64,000 bases of DNA, from positions 32,382,500 to 32,446,499 of the forward strand of contig NC_049979.1 in NCBI RefSeq assembly GCF_000003815.2, given 5' to 3'. The notes beneath the pieces were generated by a model that ran no database searches, was not told the origin of the DNA, and saw only the letters and a program-made list of their open reading frames with translations. Source of the DNA: Branchiostoma floridae (Eukaryota > Chordata > Leptocardii > Amphioxiformes > Branchiostomatidae). How positions within the stretch are numbered: position 1 is the first letter of the stretch; each line of letters begins with the position of its first letter. A program made the position numbers and the translations under genes. Below, one piece after another: positions 14,201 through 26,200 of this stretch.

Positions 14201-17200
14201 TATGAACTGTGGTAGAAAAACTCCATATATCTATATCTGTATAGCCTGGCTGCAACCGCCTTTTGTAGTAACATCAGTGTCTGTATCTATCTGTATATAG
14301 CTGGCATAATAGCTGCCCTTCAGCTTAACACACCAGCTTTTGCATCATTCTGTATCTAATCTATTAGTCAGTATAATCACCATTTGGCATAACACACCTG
14401 TCCAGCTTTATTTCTATCTGTATCAGATTCTGTAGCAGCTTCACGTGCACGTGGTACAGTAGCAGCTGCATGCCTGGTTACTTATATGATCTAATTTATT
14501 AACTGAACCTTTGCATAGCTAGTTGCAAGCATTGCTTAAAGGGGCATTCCACTCCACACGGGAGTGTTATTTTCCGATAGATTCATTTTAGGAAGTGATA
14601 ACTGCATACGACTTCACATTATACGATAAAGTACTCAGTTGCTCCGCATGCCTCAAAAGCATTCAGTCTTCTACTAAACTCCCCAAGTACCCTCTAATTG
14701 AATTAATCCTATGGATGAATACAATGCAGAACTTTACGGTAAGGTTACCAAACTAATTTCAGGTTCGCTAAGACATTTCGTCTTGTTCTTGTATTCTTTG
14801 CTATCTTAAGATAAATTTGCCTTCTCGGTGTGCTCAGCGTACCTCATTTATTCCGAAAATATGTACGATAAACAAAGTGTCTATGCGTATAGGGAATGCA
14901 TGGGTAGGGTCTGCATGGGTTTAGAGAGTGTCATTATTGTTTTATAAAACACACATCACGTAATTTATCCCAAGGTAAATTCCACAAAATTCGGCTGATT
15001 ATGTATTCATTGACACATTATTTATTGGAAAACAAGACTCCCTTCTGGAGTGGAGTGCCCCTTTAAAGCTACCTGGTGAGGATATCTAACAAGCAACTGT
15101 ATACACTGTAGAATCGTTATAGAAGATACAAATCTTCATCAGAGCCTATATGGTCTTGTTTTTGCATTGCCTAACTTGGAAAACTAATGCCCCTATGACT
15201 GAGTTTTTTTTCTCCGTAATCTTCCTGCTCTAGTATTCGCCAGCTGGATCAGACACCTGTTTCAGCTGCCCATCTGGAACATCCTGTGGGGATCCCAGTG
15301 CCGAGCCAACTCTCTGCGGGGTGAGTGACCCTAAATGTTCTCTCTTACATCAATAGTTTACTTAAATGTTTGTGTTAAGAAAGAATTCAATGTTACAAAA
15401 TGGCTGGGATGAGCTTGTCGTAATTTAGCTTGTTTTTATGACCAGCTATTTTCTGGCTATCTCGAAGGTGGTAACGGGCAAACAGGTTTGAAAAAAAAAT
15501 TATCCCCTTAATGCATTGATCGTTGCCTAGACCTAAAAGGAAAGTGATCTCGATCCAGTTTTAGCTCACTGGAGAGCTAGTCTTACACTGGTCGTGACAG
15601 AGAGGACAGACGCTATGTACAGTATTTACAGGTTCATTGTACCGGGGAAATTCCCCTAGCTCTTTTCGACAAGCACAATGATCAGTGGACCACGGCTTAA
15701 TGTCCTGTCCTAAGGACTGCAACCCTTTCCGGTAGCGTGCATGTCAGGTGAGCGACACAGCCGGAATCGAACTCACGGCTTCTAGTTCCAGAGGCAGGGC
15801 CGCTAACCACTGGACTACGCGCGCTACCTAGAGGACCCTATAAAAGTTGTAATGTTATTAAAGAGGACCGGACTGTTTACAATGTGATGTCTGCTTCTCA
15901 CACCCTACATGTCTACTAGACATTCAGTTTTTTTCCTGCAAGTATTAACAGTATATTATACTGTTGTTACTGTAACATTAATTTCTGAAATTTTCAAAAT
16001 CAAGAAATAGTAGTGCTGGACAGTTTTTGCCTGATCTTGCTATCAAGGCTGAGAAAATGTATTTGCAATATTTATTTTCAAACATTTAGTTGTATTCATT
16101 ACACTCATGAATATGAAATCTTTATATTTCTTCTTTAGACTGGGGAGTACTCCAATGGAACAGCATGTCTGTCCTGTCCAGTGGGCTTCAAGTGCCCGTC
16201 TCCTCTGTCAGGCCCCCAGGCGTGCCCATCAGGCACCTACCAGGACTCCCCAGGCCAGACCACCTGTCATACCTGCCCAGTGGGGATGGCCTGTCTGGAT
16301 GTGGCTGCCTCTCCTGTGGACTGTGATGCTGGATACTACAGTATAGCTGGTGTGGAAACATGCCAGGTAAGAGTCACATACTTATACGTTGTGCGATATT
16401 ACAATGAAAGCATTCTTAGGATAGCTATGAATGCGTCAAGCAAATTATCCTGTGTTCTTTAGGAAAATACTCTACACATTGTTTAAATTTGGACATTTAG
16501 GTACCATACGATTTATGATATAGCCACACAGGAATTATGTTTTAGTATTAGATTGTAAGTTACCAGTGTAACAGAATGTCAAGGCCTAAGTCTATGATGT
16601 ATTATGTTCACACTCTTGATTGTTTTCCATTATCCATGTGTATTTTGATGTATGATGAACTGTGTTCTTACCCAATATAATTTTTTGAAAATTGATTTTG
16701 TGTTATGTTTGCTCCATCCAAAATGAATAAATGTGAATAGAATAGAATGAATAAAGACGTCCACTCTCCTATTTCCAGGCCTGTCCAGAAGGCACCTACA
16801 GCTCCACAGGCCAGGGGTTCTGTTTGCAGTGTCCGGCTGGACAGAAATGTGTGAACGCCTCCAACCCAGAGGACTGTCCAGCTGGCCAGTACAGCAATGC
16901 TGGAGAATACACCTGCACAGCCTGTCCTACAGGTAAGACACATCTGCACAGCCTGTCCTACAGGTAAGACATACCTGCACAGCCTGTCCTACAGGTAAGA
17001 TACATCTGTACAGCCTGTCCTACAGGTAAGACACATCTGCAAAGCCTGTCCTACAGGTAAGACACACCTGCACAGCCTGTCCTTAAGGTAAGACACACCA
17101 ATACGGCCTGTCCTACAGGTAAGGCACATCCGTACATCTTGTCCTACAGGTAAGACACTCCTGCACAGCCTATCCTACAGGTAAGACACATCTGCACAGT

Positions 17201-20200
17201 CTGTCCTACGGGTAAGGCACATATGCACAGCCTGTCCTACAGGTAAGACACATCTGCACCGTCTGCCCTACAGGTAAGACACATCTGCACAGTCTGTCCT
17301 ACAGGTAAGACATACCTGCACAGCCTGTCCTACAGGTAAGATACATCTGTACAGCCTGTCCTACAGGTAAGATACATCTGCACAGCCTGTCCTACAGGTA
17401 AGACACACCTGCACAGCCTGTCCTTAAGGTAAGACACACCAATACGGCCTGTCCTACAGGTAAGGCACATCCGTACATCTTGTCCTACAGGTAAGACACT
17501 CCTGCACAGCCTATCCTACAGGTAAGACACATCTGCACAGTCTGTCCTACGGGTAAGGCACATATGCACAGCCTGTCCTACAGGTAAGGCACATCTGCAC
17601 CGTCTGCCCTACAGGTAAGACACATCTGCACAGTCTGTCCTACAGGTAAGACACATCTGCACAGTCTGTCCTACAGGTAAGACACATCTGCACAGCCTGT
17701 CCTACAGGTAAGATACATCTGCACAGCCTGTCCTACAGGTAAGACACACCTGCACAGCCTGTCCTACAGGTAATACACACCTGCACAGCCTGTCCCACAG
17801 GTAATACACATCTGCACAGTCTGTCCTACAGGTAATACACACCTGCACAGCCTGTCCTACAGGTAATACACACCTGCACAGCCTGTCCTACAGGTAATAC
17901 ACACCTGCACAGCCTGTTCTACAGGTAATACACACCTGCACTGCCTGTCCCAGTGTTCTCACCAGGAATTTTTCACAGCGTCGGGCAGGGGTCCGGGGGC
18001 CGCCGAAGGCCCCCGGCGGGGTCCAGTGGCAGAGCCCCGGTGGGGGGACCCAGGGGGGCGAAGCCCCCCGGAAGCTCTTGCATTTTAGGCTATTCAGAAG
18101 GCTTATTGTATCAGTTTTTAGGGGCATATATACGATAATTGTAGCAGTTTGACGTAACGATACTTTGAGTCAAAGCATCAAAGACAACTAAAAACTCATA
18201 AACAACATACTTTACTCAGCTCAACCGTACTTTAATAAATATTGTCCGGTTTGCCACCAACTTTATCTAGATAAACAACTTTGACAGTCTCTGTTTTCAT
18301 CGTATTTTTTTTCATCGTAAACAGAACAAAACACGCAGAAACATGTGCTCGGCACGGCCCGGGGCATCCCCGGCCGACTTTCAAGTTCGCGATCGGCGGA
18401 CGAATAATGCGTTCACATAAGAGGTGTTGGACGTAAAAACAACAAGAATACCTTTGCTTCCTTTTGATATGAGTTTTGGGCCCGCAAAATCTCCAAAACG
18501 GCAGAAATTTTCGGGGTAAAATACGGTAAAATTTGCTCCAAAAATGGCGGTCGCTGCTGTTGTTTATCCTAAAGTCTTTGCCTAAACCAATGAGATCGCT
18601 AGTTTCTTCTGACGTCACAGAGACGCATCAGATCTCGCGAGAATTTTTTGCGAGATTTTACAATGTTTTCGCCGCCATTACCGCTAGCTGTCTGCATGCA
18701 TGCAGGCACGATGTTTTTCGTCATTTCTCAACGCAAATTTCTCGATCTTTGGAAGGTTTTAGATGATTTACAAGTATACTGCAACATAAAAGGGAATATA
18801 TACAAGTGCTATTTTTGTGCAAGTCCAAGAAGCGTTTCTTGCCGTTCCGATTTTGACCGGACTTGAACCGAAACTTTTTACAAGTTTTGTGCCGGTTCTC
18901 TGTTTACAGTACAGAACGCACGCCGCGCAAGGGGCGGTCCTGGGTGGGGGCTGCGAGATAGCGGTACGCGGGGTGCTGTAAAACACCTCCCTTCGAGCTG
19001 AAACTTCCTGAAACAGCGGAGGCGCGTGCTTGGCACGTGCTTTCGTATTTTTAGTACGGTATTTTTCCAGTTTTCCCCCATTTTTTGGCCGCTACGCTGG
19101 GTGAAAATACAGCGTAGCGGGCTTTTTACAGCGTCATTTTTCCAGCCCACAGCGTATCGGCCCGCTATGCTGAAAAGGCCTGGTGAGAACACTGTGTCCT
19201 ACAGGTAAGACACACCAGCACAGCCTGTTTAACAGGTAAGACACACCTATACAGTCTGACCTACATGTAAGACACATCTGCACAGCCTGACCTACAGGTA
19301 CATGCAAGACACATCAGTACGGCCTGTCCCACAGGTAAGACACATCTCCACAGGTAATACAAACCTGCACAGCCTGCCCTGCTGAAGTACCTTCCCCGGG
19401 GCACAATGTTGGGGACAGCAAGGGATTTTAACCCAAACCTTTGAATTTCTAAGTCAACAACCCTAAGCACAGGACCGTCTTGTCACCACATGTAAAATGA
19501 AAGATCTCTTGCCATCCTGTCCAGGTACCTACAGCCCAGCCGGTGCCCAGCTCTGTACGGTGTGTCCAGCGGGCAGCACCTGTGTGAACGCCAGCGCATC
19601 CCCCGAGCCGTGCGAGGCGGGAACCTACAGCGCTCCCGGCGCAGTCGTCTGCATGGACTGTCCAGCAGGGTTCTACTGTCTCCAGGCTGACCAGCCTCCG
19701 CAGCACTGTCCAGGTCAGGTCATGTTTCTTTTTCAAAGCTGGCTTCGTTTTTATTCTATGCATAAAAATTCACCAGCTTCTAAGATGTTCCTTTGATGTC
19801 TAATAGCAAAACGTCAAGATTTCTCTTGGTAGAGATGGTTATTTAGTGCAACAGTTGATATTACACCTTAAATTGCTGCAGTAGTAGAAAAGTCATTGAG
19901 ATAATGATGATGTTTACTTGCATCAAAGTGTACCTGACACCTTAAAGAATAGATAAAAATCATATAATCAGATAGAAAATCATGACATACAACATAGTGT
20001 AAACCCGATGAATTAGTGCTGAACACCAACCATACACAAACATACCTGTCCTTGGTGCTAAACACCATCCATACACAAACATACCTGTCCTTGGTGCTAA
20101 ACACCATCCATACACAAACATTCCTGCCCTTGGTGCTGAATGCTGTCCACAAACATACCTACATTGTATCCTTTTTGTTGAAGACCATCCACACACAGTC

Positions 20201-23200
20201 AAGCACACTTTTGAGAAATAATTTTTGAACGGCCTTTCGCATATGTTTTTGCGTCAACTTATGAGAAACCTGTCACGTGATCCCATAACACCAATGTATG
20301 AAAACTTGTTTTGACACCAAGCAAACAGTTACAACTGGACTGCAGCGATAGATACTTACTCTTAGTCCCTGACAGGACAAACCAATTCCAGGATGTAATG
20401 TTAGCAAGATAGGGAGCTAAAAATGTTGTTTATGGTTCATGCTCCTATACAGGTGGTACCTACTCTCATGCACGGAACTCCAGCTGTGCTGACTGTCCAG
20501 CTGGCTCGTCATGTCTCAACCCGGCCGAGACACCGTCGTCATGTGATCACGGGGAATACAGCACTCTGGTCAGTACTATCATTGCAAACAGTGTAAACTC
20601 CATAGCTTCAATCAGTAGCTATTAATATCCACCACACTTTCATACCTACCTAACTGTCATATTTTAAACTATTATTCCAATAAAATAATTGTACAGATTT
20701 TTGTAATAGATAAATCATTAACCATTTTTTTCTATTTGAATAATTTGATTCAATTTGTACAATTTTTAACATTTCACAAATTTGTTTAAGGAGATGGTTA
20801 CATTAGTAGAGGTTGCTTCCTTCCAAAATATTTTGAGGTATAAGTTGATTATTAGGGCATCATCTAGTCTTGCAATTCAATAATCTACAGTACTGAATTG
20901 CTGTTCTGAATGCATGTCCTTGAGGATTTTTGTACAGTGATCTTGGTCCCTATTTTCCCTACACTAGACAGTGTAACTCTAAACGTCAAGTGTGTTTGGG
21001 CCAGTCGAACAACATTACTGGCTTAAGAGGTGGGCACGACATAAATAAGATACAAGCAGTGCATTTCACATTGCCCTTGGTCCTAGCCCTCCCACAGGTT
21101 GTATCTCCCTCCAGCCTTCGGACGTTGGACAAACTAACCTGTGGTCGGGCTGGTACCTCAAGATATACGTACATGTAATACAGTGTTCTATATGTACACT
21201 AACGCAAGCTGTAAGATTTATGATATAGTACCACAATGATCATAAATATCCAGAATGCCGTTGCCATTATGTGCAGGGCGATGCCCTGTGCCACCCCTGC
21301 CCTGGGGGTTACAGCTGCCCGTCCCCAGATGTCCCCATCCAGGAGTGTGGGAGTGGGGAGTACAGCCTGGCAGGGGAGGCCAACTGTACGGAGTGTCCCA
21401 TAGGGTCAGCCTGCCCCTCCAAGTCCCAGCAGCCTCTGTCCTGTCTGGCTGGACAGACGACCAACGGACTGACCGGACAGACTAGCTGCACTGACTGCCC
21501 AGCAGGCCAGGCCTGTCCAGATCCAAGGTCTACATCTACTGTTACTTTGTTGTTGTTTTTCCTAACTGGTAAACTGCATAACACACAGCATAGCACACCT
21601 GTCCAGTTTTGTACGTAATAATAATGTACAAACTGTGTAAGACAGCACTGTAAGGTTTGATCCACTCACACTGGGAAGGACCCCCTTATCTCTTTTGAAT
21701 TTGATATGTTTTTGTTTGTTACGATGATACCTCAAGCTCTAACTGCCATCTGAGAGGAGTATTTGTCCCCAACATAACATCCTCCAAGGGATTTTGACCC
21801 AGGACTGTTTAGATTCTAGGCAGACAACTGCAAGAACACCTTGATACATAGTCATCCAAAATTTGTTAAGCACATCTGTGTTTATTGTCATCTTGTTGCT
21901 AAAGATGGTCCTAGATTTGACTGAAGTGATTGGCAGGCTATAGATAATTTAACTGAAGTGATTGACAGGTGTCATGTCAATGATGTTTTCAGTACACATA
22001 TTAACATTAAACCATCACTTGCCGGTAGGTTGACCCCAGTGACCTGCACCAACGGCACCTACGCCCTGGGCGGGGCCTCCAACTGTACCGACTGCCCTGC
22101 AGGATTCTCCTGCGCAGATGCAAGTGTAAGTCTAAACTCTATGGGGCTCAATTACCCCGATTTCACAATCATGCACTTGCATGACAAAAGTTTGCATGCA
22201 ATATTGACCAAACTTGCACATATGCAGATACCATTACTATCTGTGCCGTCAATAGGAATACAAGCTCACACACACTGATGTAAATGCAGAAATGTTTGCG
22301 GTTTTCACGGTGGCCACTTCACCGCAAACATTTTTCCATAGCAGTAAGAGACTACAGTGCACGGTGCTACCGCGAACTTAAAACCACTGCAAAAAGTCCC
22401 CTTTCTCTCTACCACTAAATTAAATCCCTGCAAACTTAAATGCATTTACAGTATCTTAATCTTGTAAATTTGCATAGAAACACCTGTATCTGCCCTGCAT
22501 TACTTTTCAGTAACTTGTACAGTTACGTAAATTTCAGCACCTCGGACAGGACAGCCTGAGACTATTTGAGTTTCCTGGTGTCTTACATGTATGTACATTT
22601 GTGTAGCAAATTACTAAAGGACATCATCAAAGAGCAGGGGTTTGAAAGTAGACGCCTTTGAAATGAACAAATACACGGGATAGATGGTGCAGTTACCACC
22701 TTACAGAGTACATTTGGTGTTGTTCTTACAGCCCTGTGGAATGAAGGATGAGGCCCTTAGGAAAGTGTAATACTATGTTGTATACTGTTCAATTTTTGAA
22801 CACCTGGGTTAACTCTGGAACTATGAAGACATGACTATTCCTTGTTCCTCTACAGTCCCAGCCCGTGGCCTGTTCCCCTGGAGAGTATGCCGTGGCACAG
22901 CAGCTGTCCTGTACCCCCTGTGAGGCAGGTCATGCCTGCCCCTCCACTACAGACCCCACCCAGAAGTATCCATGTCTTCCAGGTAAAGTACACCCACAAC
23001 ACTACATGTATGTCTAACAGTACCAGTTTCTACTAGGTAAGGCATGCCCAGAGTACTACTATTGTATACTATGGCTAACAGCAGATCTTACCCAGATATA
23101 CCTGTATTTGATATCTATATCTAACTGTACATTTGTACACCAAGTGGTACCCGAATGCTATCCTCAGGTCACAAGATGGAAAGATGTCTTATACACTAAG

Positions 23201-26200
23201 TCGTAAACTACATTGTAGCAAAAATTATCTTAAATGGTGACGTAATTGACGTAAAACTTGCTTTTCTTGAGCTAAGATTATTGTGCCGTATAACTTGTAC
23301 ATTGTATATAACTTTAGTTAATATATGGAGTGGAATATATCTACACGAATTTGCTCATCTGTTACTGAAATCTAGGGATGGATTCATTGTATTATGATTT
23401 GAAAAAAAAAGTCTCAAAAATCCATATTTGTCCTTTCTCCCAGGCACATACTCCACAGGGAGCCAGTCGTTCTGCATAGACTGCCCTGCAGGGAAGTTCT
23501 GCAGCAGCACCACCGCAGCCCTGCAGACAGACTGCACAGCAGGCACCTACAGCCTGGGAGGCCAGGATGTGTGCAGGTCCTGTCCTGCAGGGTGGGAATG
23601 TCCCAACACAGATGGCAGTGGCAACGCACCGTGCCTCGCAGTAAGACTCTGCTTTATGTTCATTAGCAAACAGTACATCATGATAACTTTATAGTTAGTA
23701 TTAATATGTTTGCTGTGCTTACTTCTAGAATTTAATGTATTTTGCAAGCCATTTCACCAGGTTCTGAACCGGCAAAGGGATGTAATTTGATCCAGTTGAT
23801 TCATGCCTGAAGACATGAATCAACAAGAAGATTCATAAGATTCAATGTTAGATTATGATATCAGATTTAGAAGGAATTACATTTTCTACAAACATCTATG
23901 TCCATGGACTAAGACTAAGACATAAGGATTTGTGAGAACTCTCCCTTATAATGTATTACACAATTAAGCCTTTAGGCTGCAATGTTTTACAAATGAATGA
24001 TTCATTGATTCACTCATTCACTAACTCACTAACACAATTGCTACTCACTCATTCAATCATTCATCTTTATGACATTGTAAGAATGGTTATGTTGAATTTT
24101 GGTTCCATTGGTGCTACAAGCACTTTAAATTAAGGTTTCTATGTATCTATAATGACTATACTGTTTCTCCAGGGCCAGTATTCCTTAGGAAATGCCACAG
24201 ACTGTGTGGACTGTGAGGCTGGTAAGGCGTGTCCGCAGACAACAGCAGAAGGCTACGACTGTGCTGCTGGAACTTACTCCACTGGCAGGCAAACTGTGAG
24301 TGTCTCTCTTAGTTGGCTCAAAGCCATACTAGATTTGCATAGTGCATAATCTACATTAACTGTTATTCAAACTGACGATGAGATTTTTGAGGAAAGAGTA
24401 ATTTTATGGCTTCTACTGACAGTACAGTTAATTTTTACAACTTACACCTTGGGCTTTATAGCATACTTGGCTGCATAGTAGCGTACCCCTGCATAATACT
24501 TAGTGACCATGCCATTGGACCGAGGAGTCGTGAGTTTGAATCCCAGCTGTGTTGCCCACCCTACACAGTCCTTAGCCATGGTGCACTGTTCATACTGTGT
24601 GGTATCATTCAGCAAGATGTAGATGAGTTTCCCCTGTACAATGAACCAGTCCTGTAAATATTGTGCACAGCATCTGTCTTCTCTGATGCAAATGTATAAC
24701 CAGGGGAAGAGTATCTCAACTGAGTTCATTGACCCTGAGTTCATTGACATCACCTCCGTGTTGACCTTGATGTTCCTATATACCTGTGTCTCTCCCTGCA
24801 GGAGTGCACCACATGTCCCCCGGGATACGAGTGCCCAGACACGACACAAGCTACTGAGACCCTGTGTTCTACTGGAAGCTTCAGTAAGGGTGGGCAGGCA
24901 GCCTGCACAGTGTGTGACGCTGGCTATGCCTGTCCGTCAAAATATGACGACTTCCGCTTCTTATGCTACCCCGGATCATACTCCGAGGCATCAGCAACGG
25001 TATGTCTTCTCTTTCAGAAAGAAGCACAAAAATCAATAAGAGTCTATGTTAACTAAGATAAAAATACATCATATAAATGACGCATATTTGATAATATTGT
25101 AAAAAAAATATGCAAAGTGCATTTGGCATTAAAGAAAGCTATGCTGTATGTGTAGTAAGGCTTTTCCTTAAATGAACAGGATACAGTCATTTTTATATTT
25201 TTGTTTCTGCTTCAATGTATCCCATTAGTTAACATTTCAATACAGCGGGTATCATTGGGAGACATGTATATGCATTTTTTAAAATCAAGTTGAAATCATC
25301 TTGTTTGTTTTTTATAACATCCTGTCTGACAGGTCTGTTGTTGTTCCGTGTTGCTAGGTGTGTTGTCACAAGGTCACCATGGTTACTGGCAAAGTGATGC
25401 ACACCATGTGGTTGCATAATGTAGCAAGGGGCAGGACAGAGTTTTAGGGGCTGGTCACCATATATATAAATATGTTAACTTTGAATAAGTTAAGAATAAA
25501 CAGAGCTGCAGTTGTTTGTTAGTCTAGACCATGTAAAGGTAAGCATTACTTACTTGCTTGCAAATGTTATCATTGTTGCCAAATGTGATGATATTGTTGT
25601 TGTTGTCTCCAGGCGTGTACCCCCTGTCCAGCTGGAGAAGAATGCCCCCTGACCAACACCACAGGCACACCATGTCAGGATGGATATTACAGTCTCGGTC
25701 AGTTCACAATCTCGTATAGTCATTCAGGGATTGTCTTTTTTTAGGAAGGTACCATGCATGTTTTGGAGAGGCCAGTATAATGTTCCCTCATGACGTCCAT
25801 GAAAAGCAGCCTGCAGGCTAGTGACTATCACACATTAAGGGAGATACAAGAAATCTGAAGACTATATAATTTATATGATTCTCATCATGGGATAGGGAAA
25901 TTTGGACACTTCAGTATGAGAAGTTGGAAGTAGGTCAAGGTAAAATGGCGGCACCAAAAATGCTTGGGTGACCGACGTCGGCACAATTTCTCGCCAATGG
26001 TAGGGTCTCTAAGCTAACGAAAGTGGTAGTCTAAGAGTGATTATCAGAAATTTAGCAAGGTAGTATGGAGTGGAATGGAGTGGAATGCCCCTTTAAAATA
26101 ACCATTGATAGAATTCAATTGGATTCAGTATTTTCTAACTGGTACATGTAGTGACGGAGCTGCAGCTGACTGGTTGTTGTTGTCTCACCAGGTGCCCAGA

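Larger units (their letters stand above)
1..16138. other. introns with little or nothing recognised, first part
   Basis: 1-552 (end of an intron whose exon lies upstream), 641-1225, 3305-3867, 7828-8531, 9601-10842, 12163-12778, 12944-13304, 13582-14038 and 15321-15559: AT-rich intron sequence, no reading frame, RNA gene or clear repeat seen. 14225-14430 has loose ctgtatctatctgtata runs. Confidence 0.6.
16909..19384 (+). repeat. 31-bp tandem array of exon 18 splice-donor units, interrupted by a hAT-like element
   Basis: Unit: about 24 bases from the end of exon 18 (ctgcacagcctgtcctacag core) plus gtaagac. After the exon, 33 units start every 31 bp from 16933 to 17925, then the array is broken by an inserted element (17951-19194). 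About six further, more irregular units follow at 19205, 19236, 19267, 19298, 19335 and near 19354. Each unit begins GT and nearly all end AG, so almost every junction is AG|GTAAG or AG|GTAAT. Part of the array is itself duplicated with a 341-bp (11-unit) period. Confidence 0.95.

Noticed and set aside
15761-15828. A true tRNA gene on the minus strand
   Set aside because: A and B boxes are present but the sequence runs on into a SINE tail also found at 54535 and does not fold as a complete cloverleaf by eye.
16933-17950. Regular 31-bp repeats as a possible CRISPR array
   Set aside because: There are no spacers, units abut directly, the array derives from a coding exon end, and the DNA is animal genomic.
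18232-18618. 128-residue minus-strand frame in the hAT-like element
   Set aside because: I see no transposase motif, zinc-binding pattern or hAT dimerisation residues. It is probably chance in a non-autonomous element.
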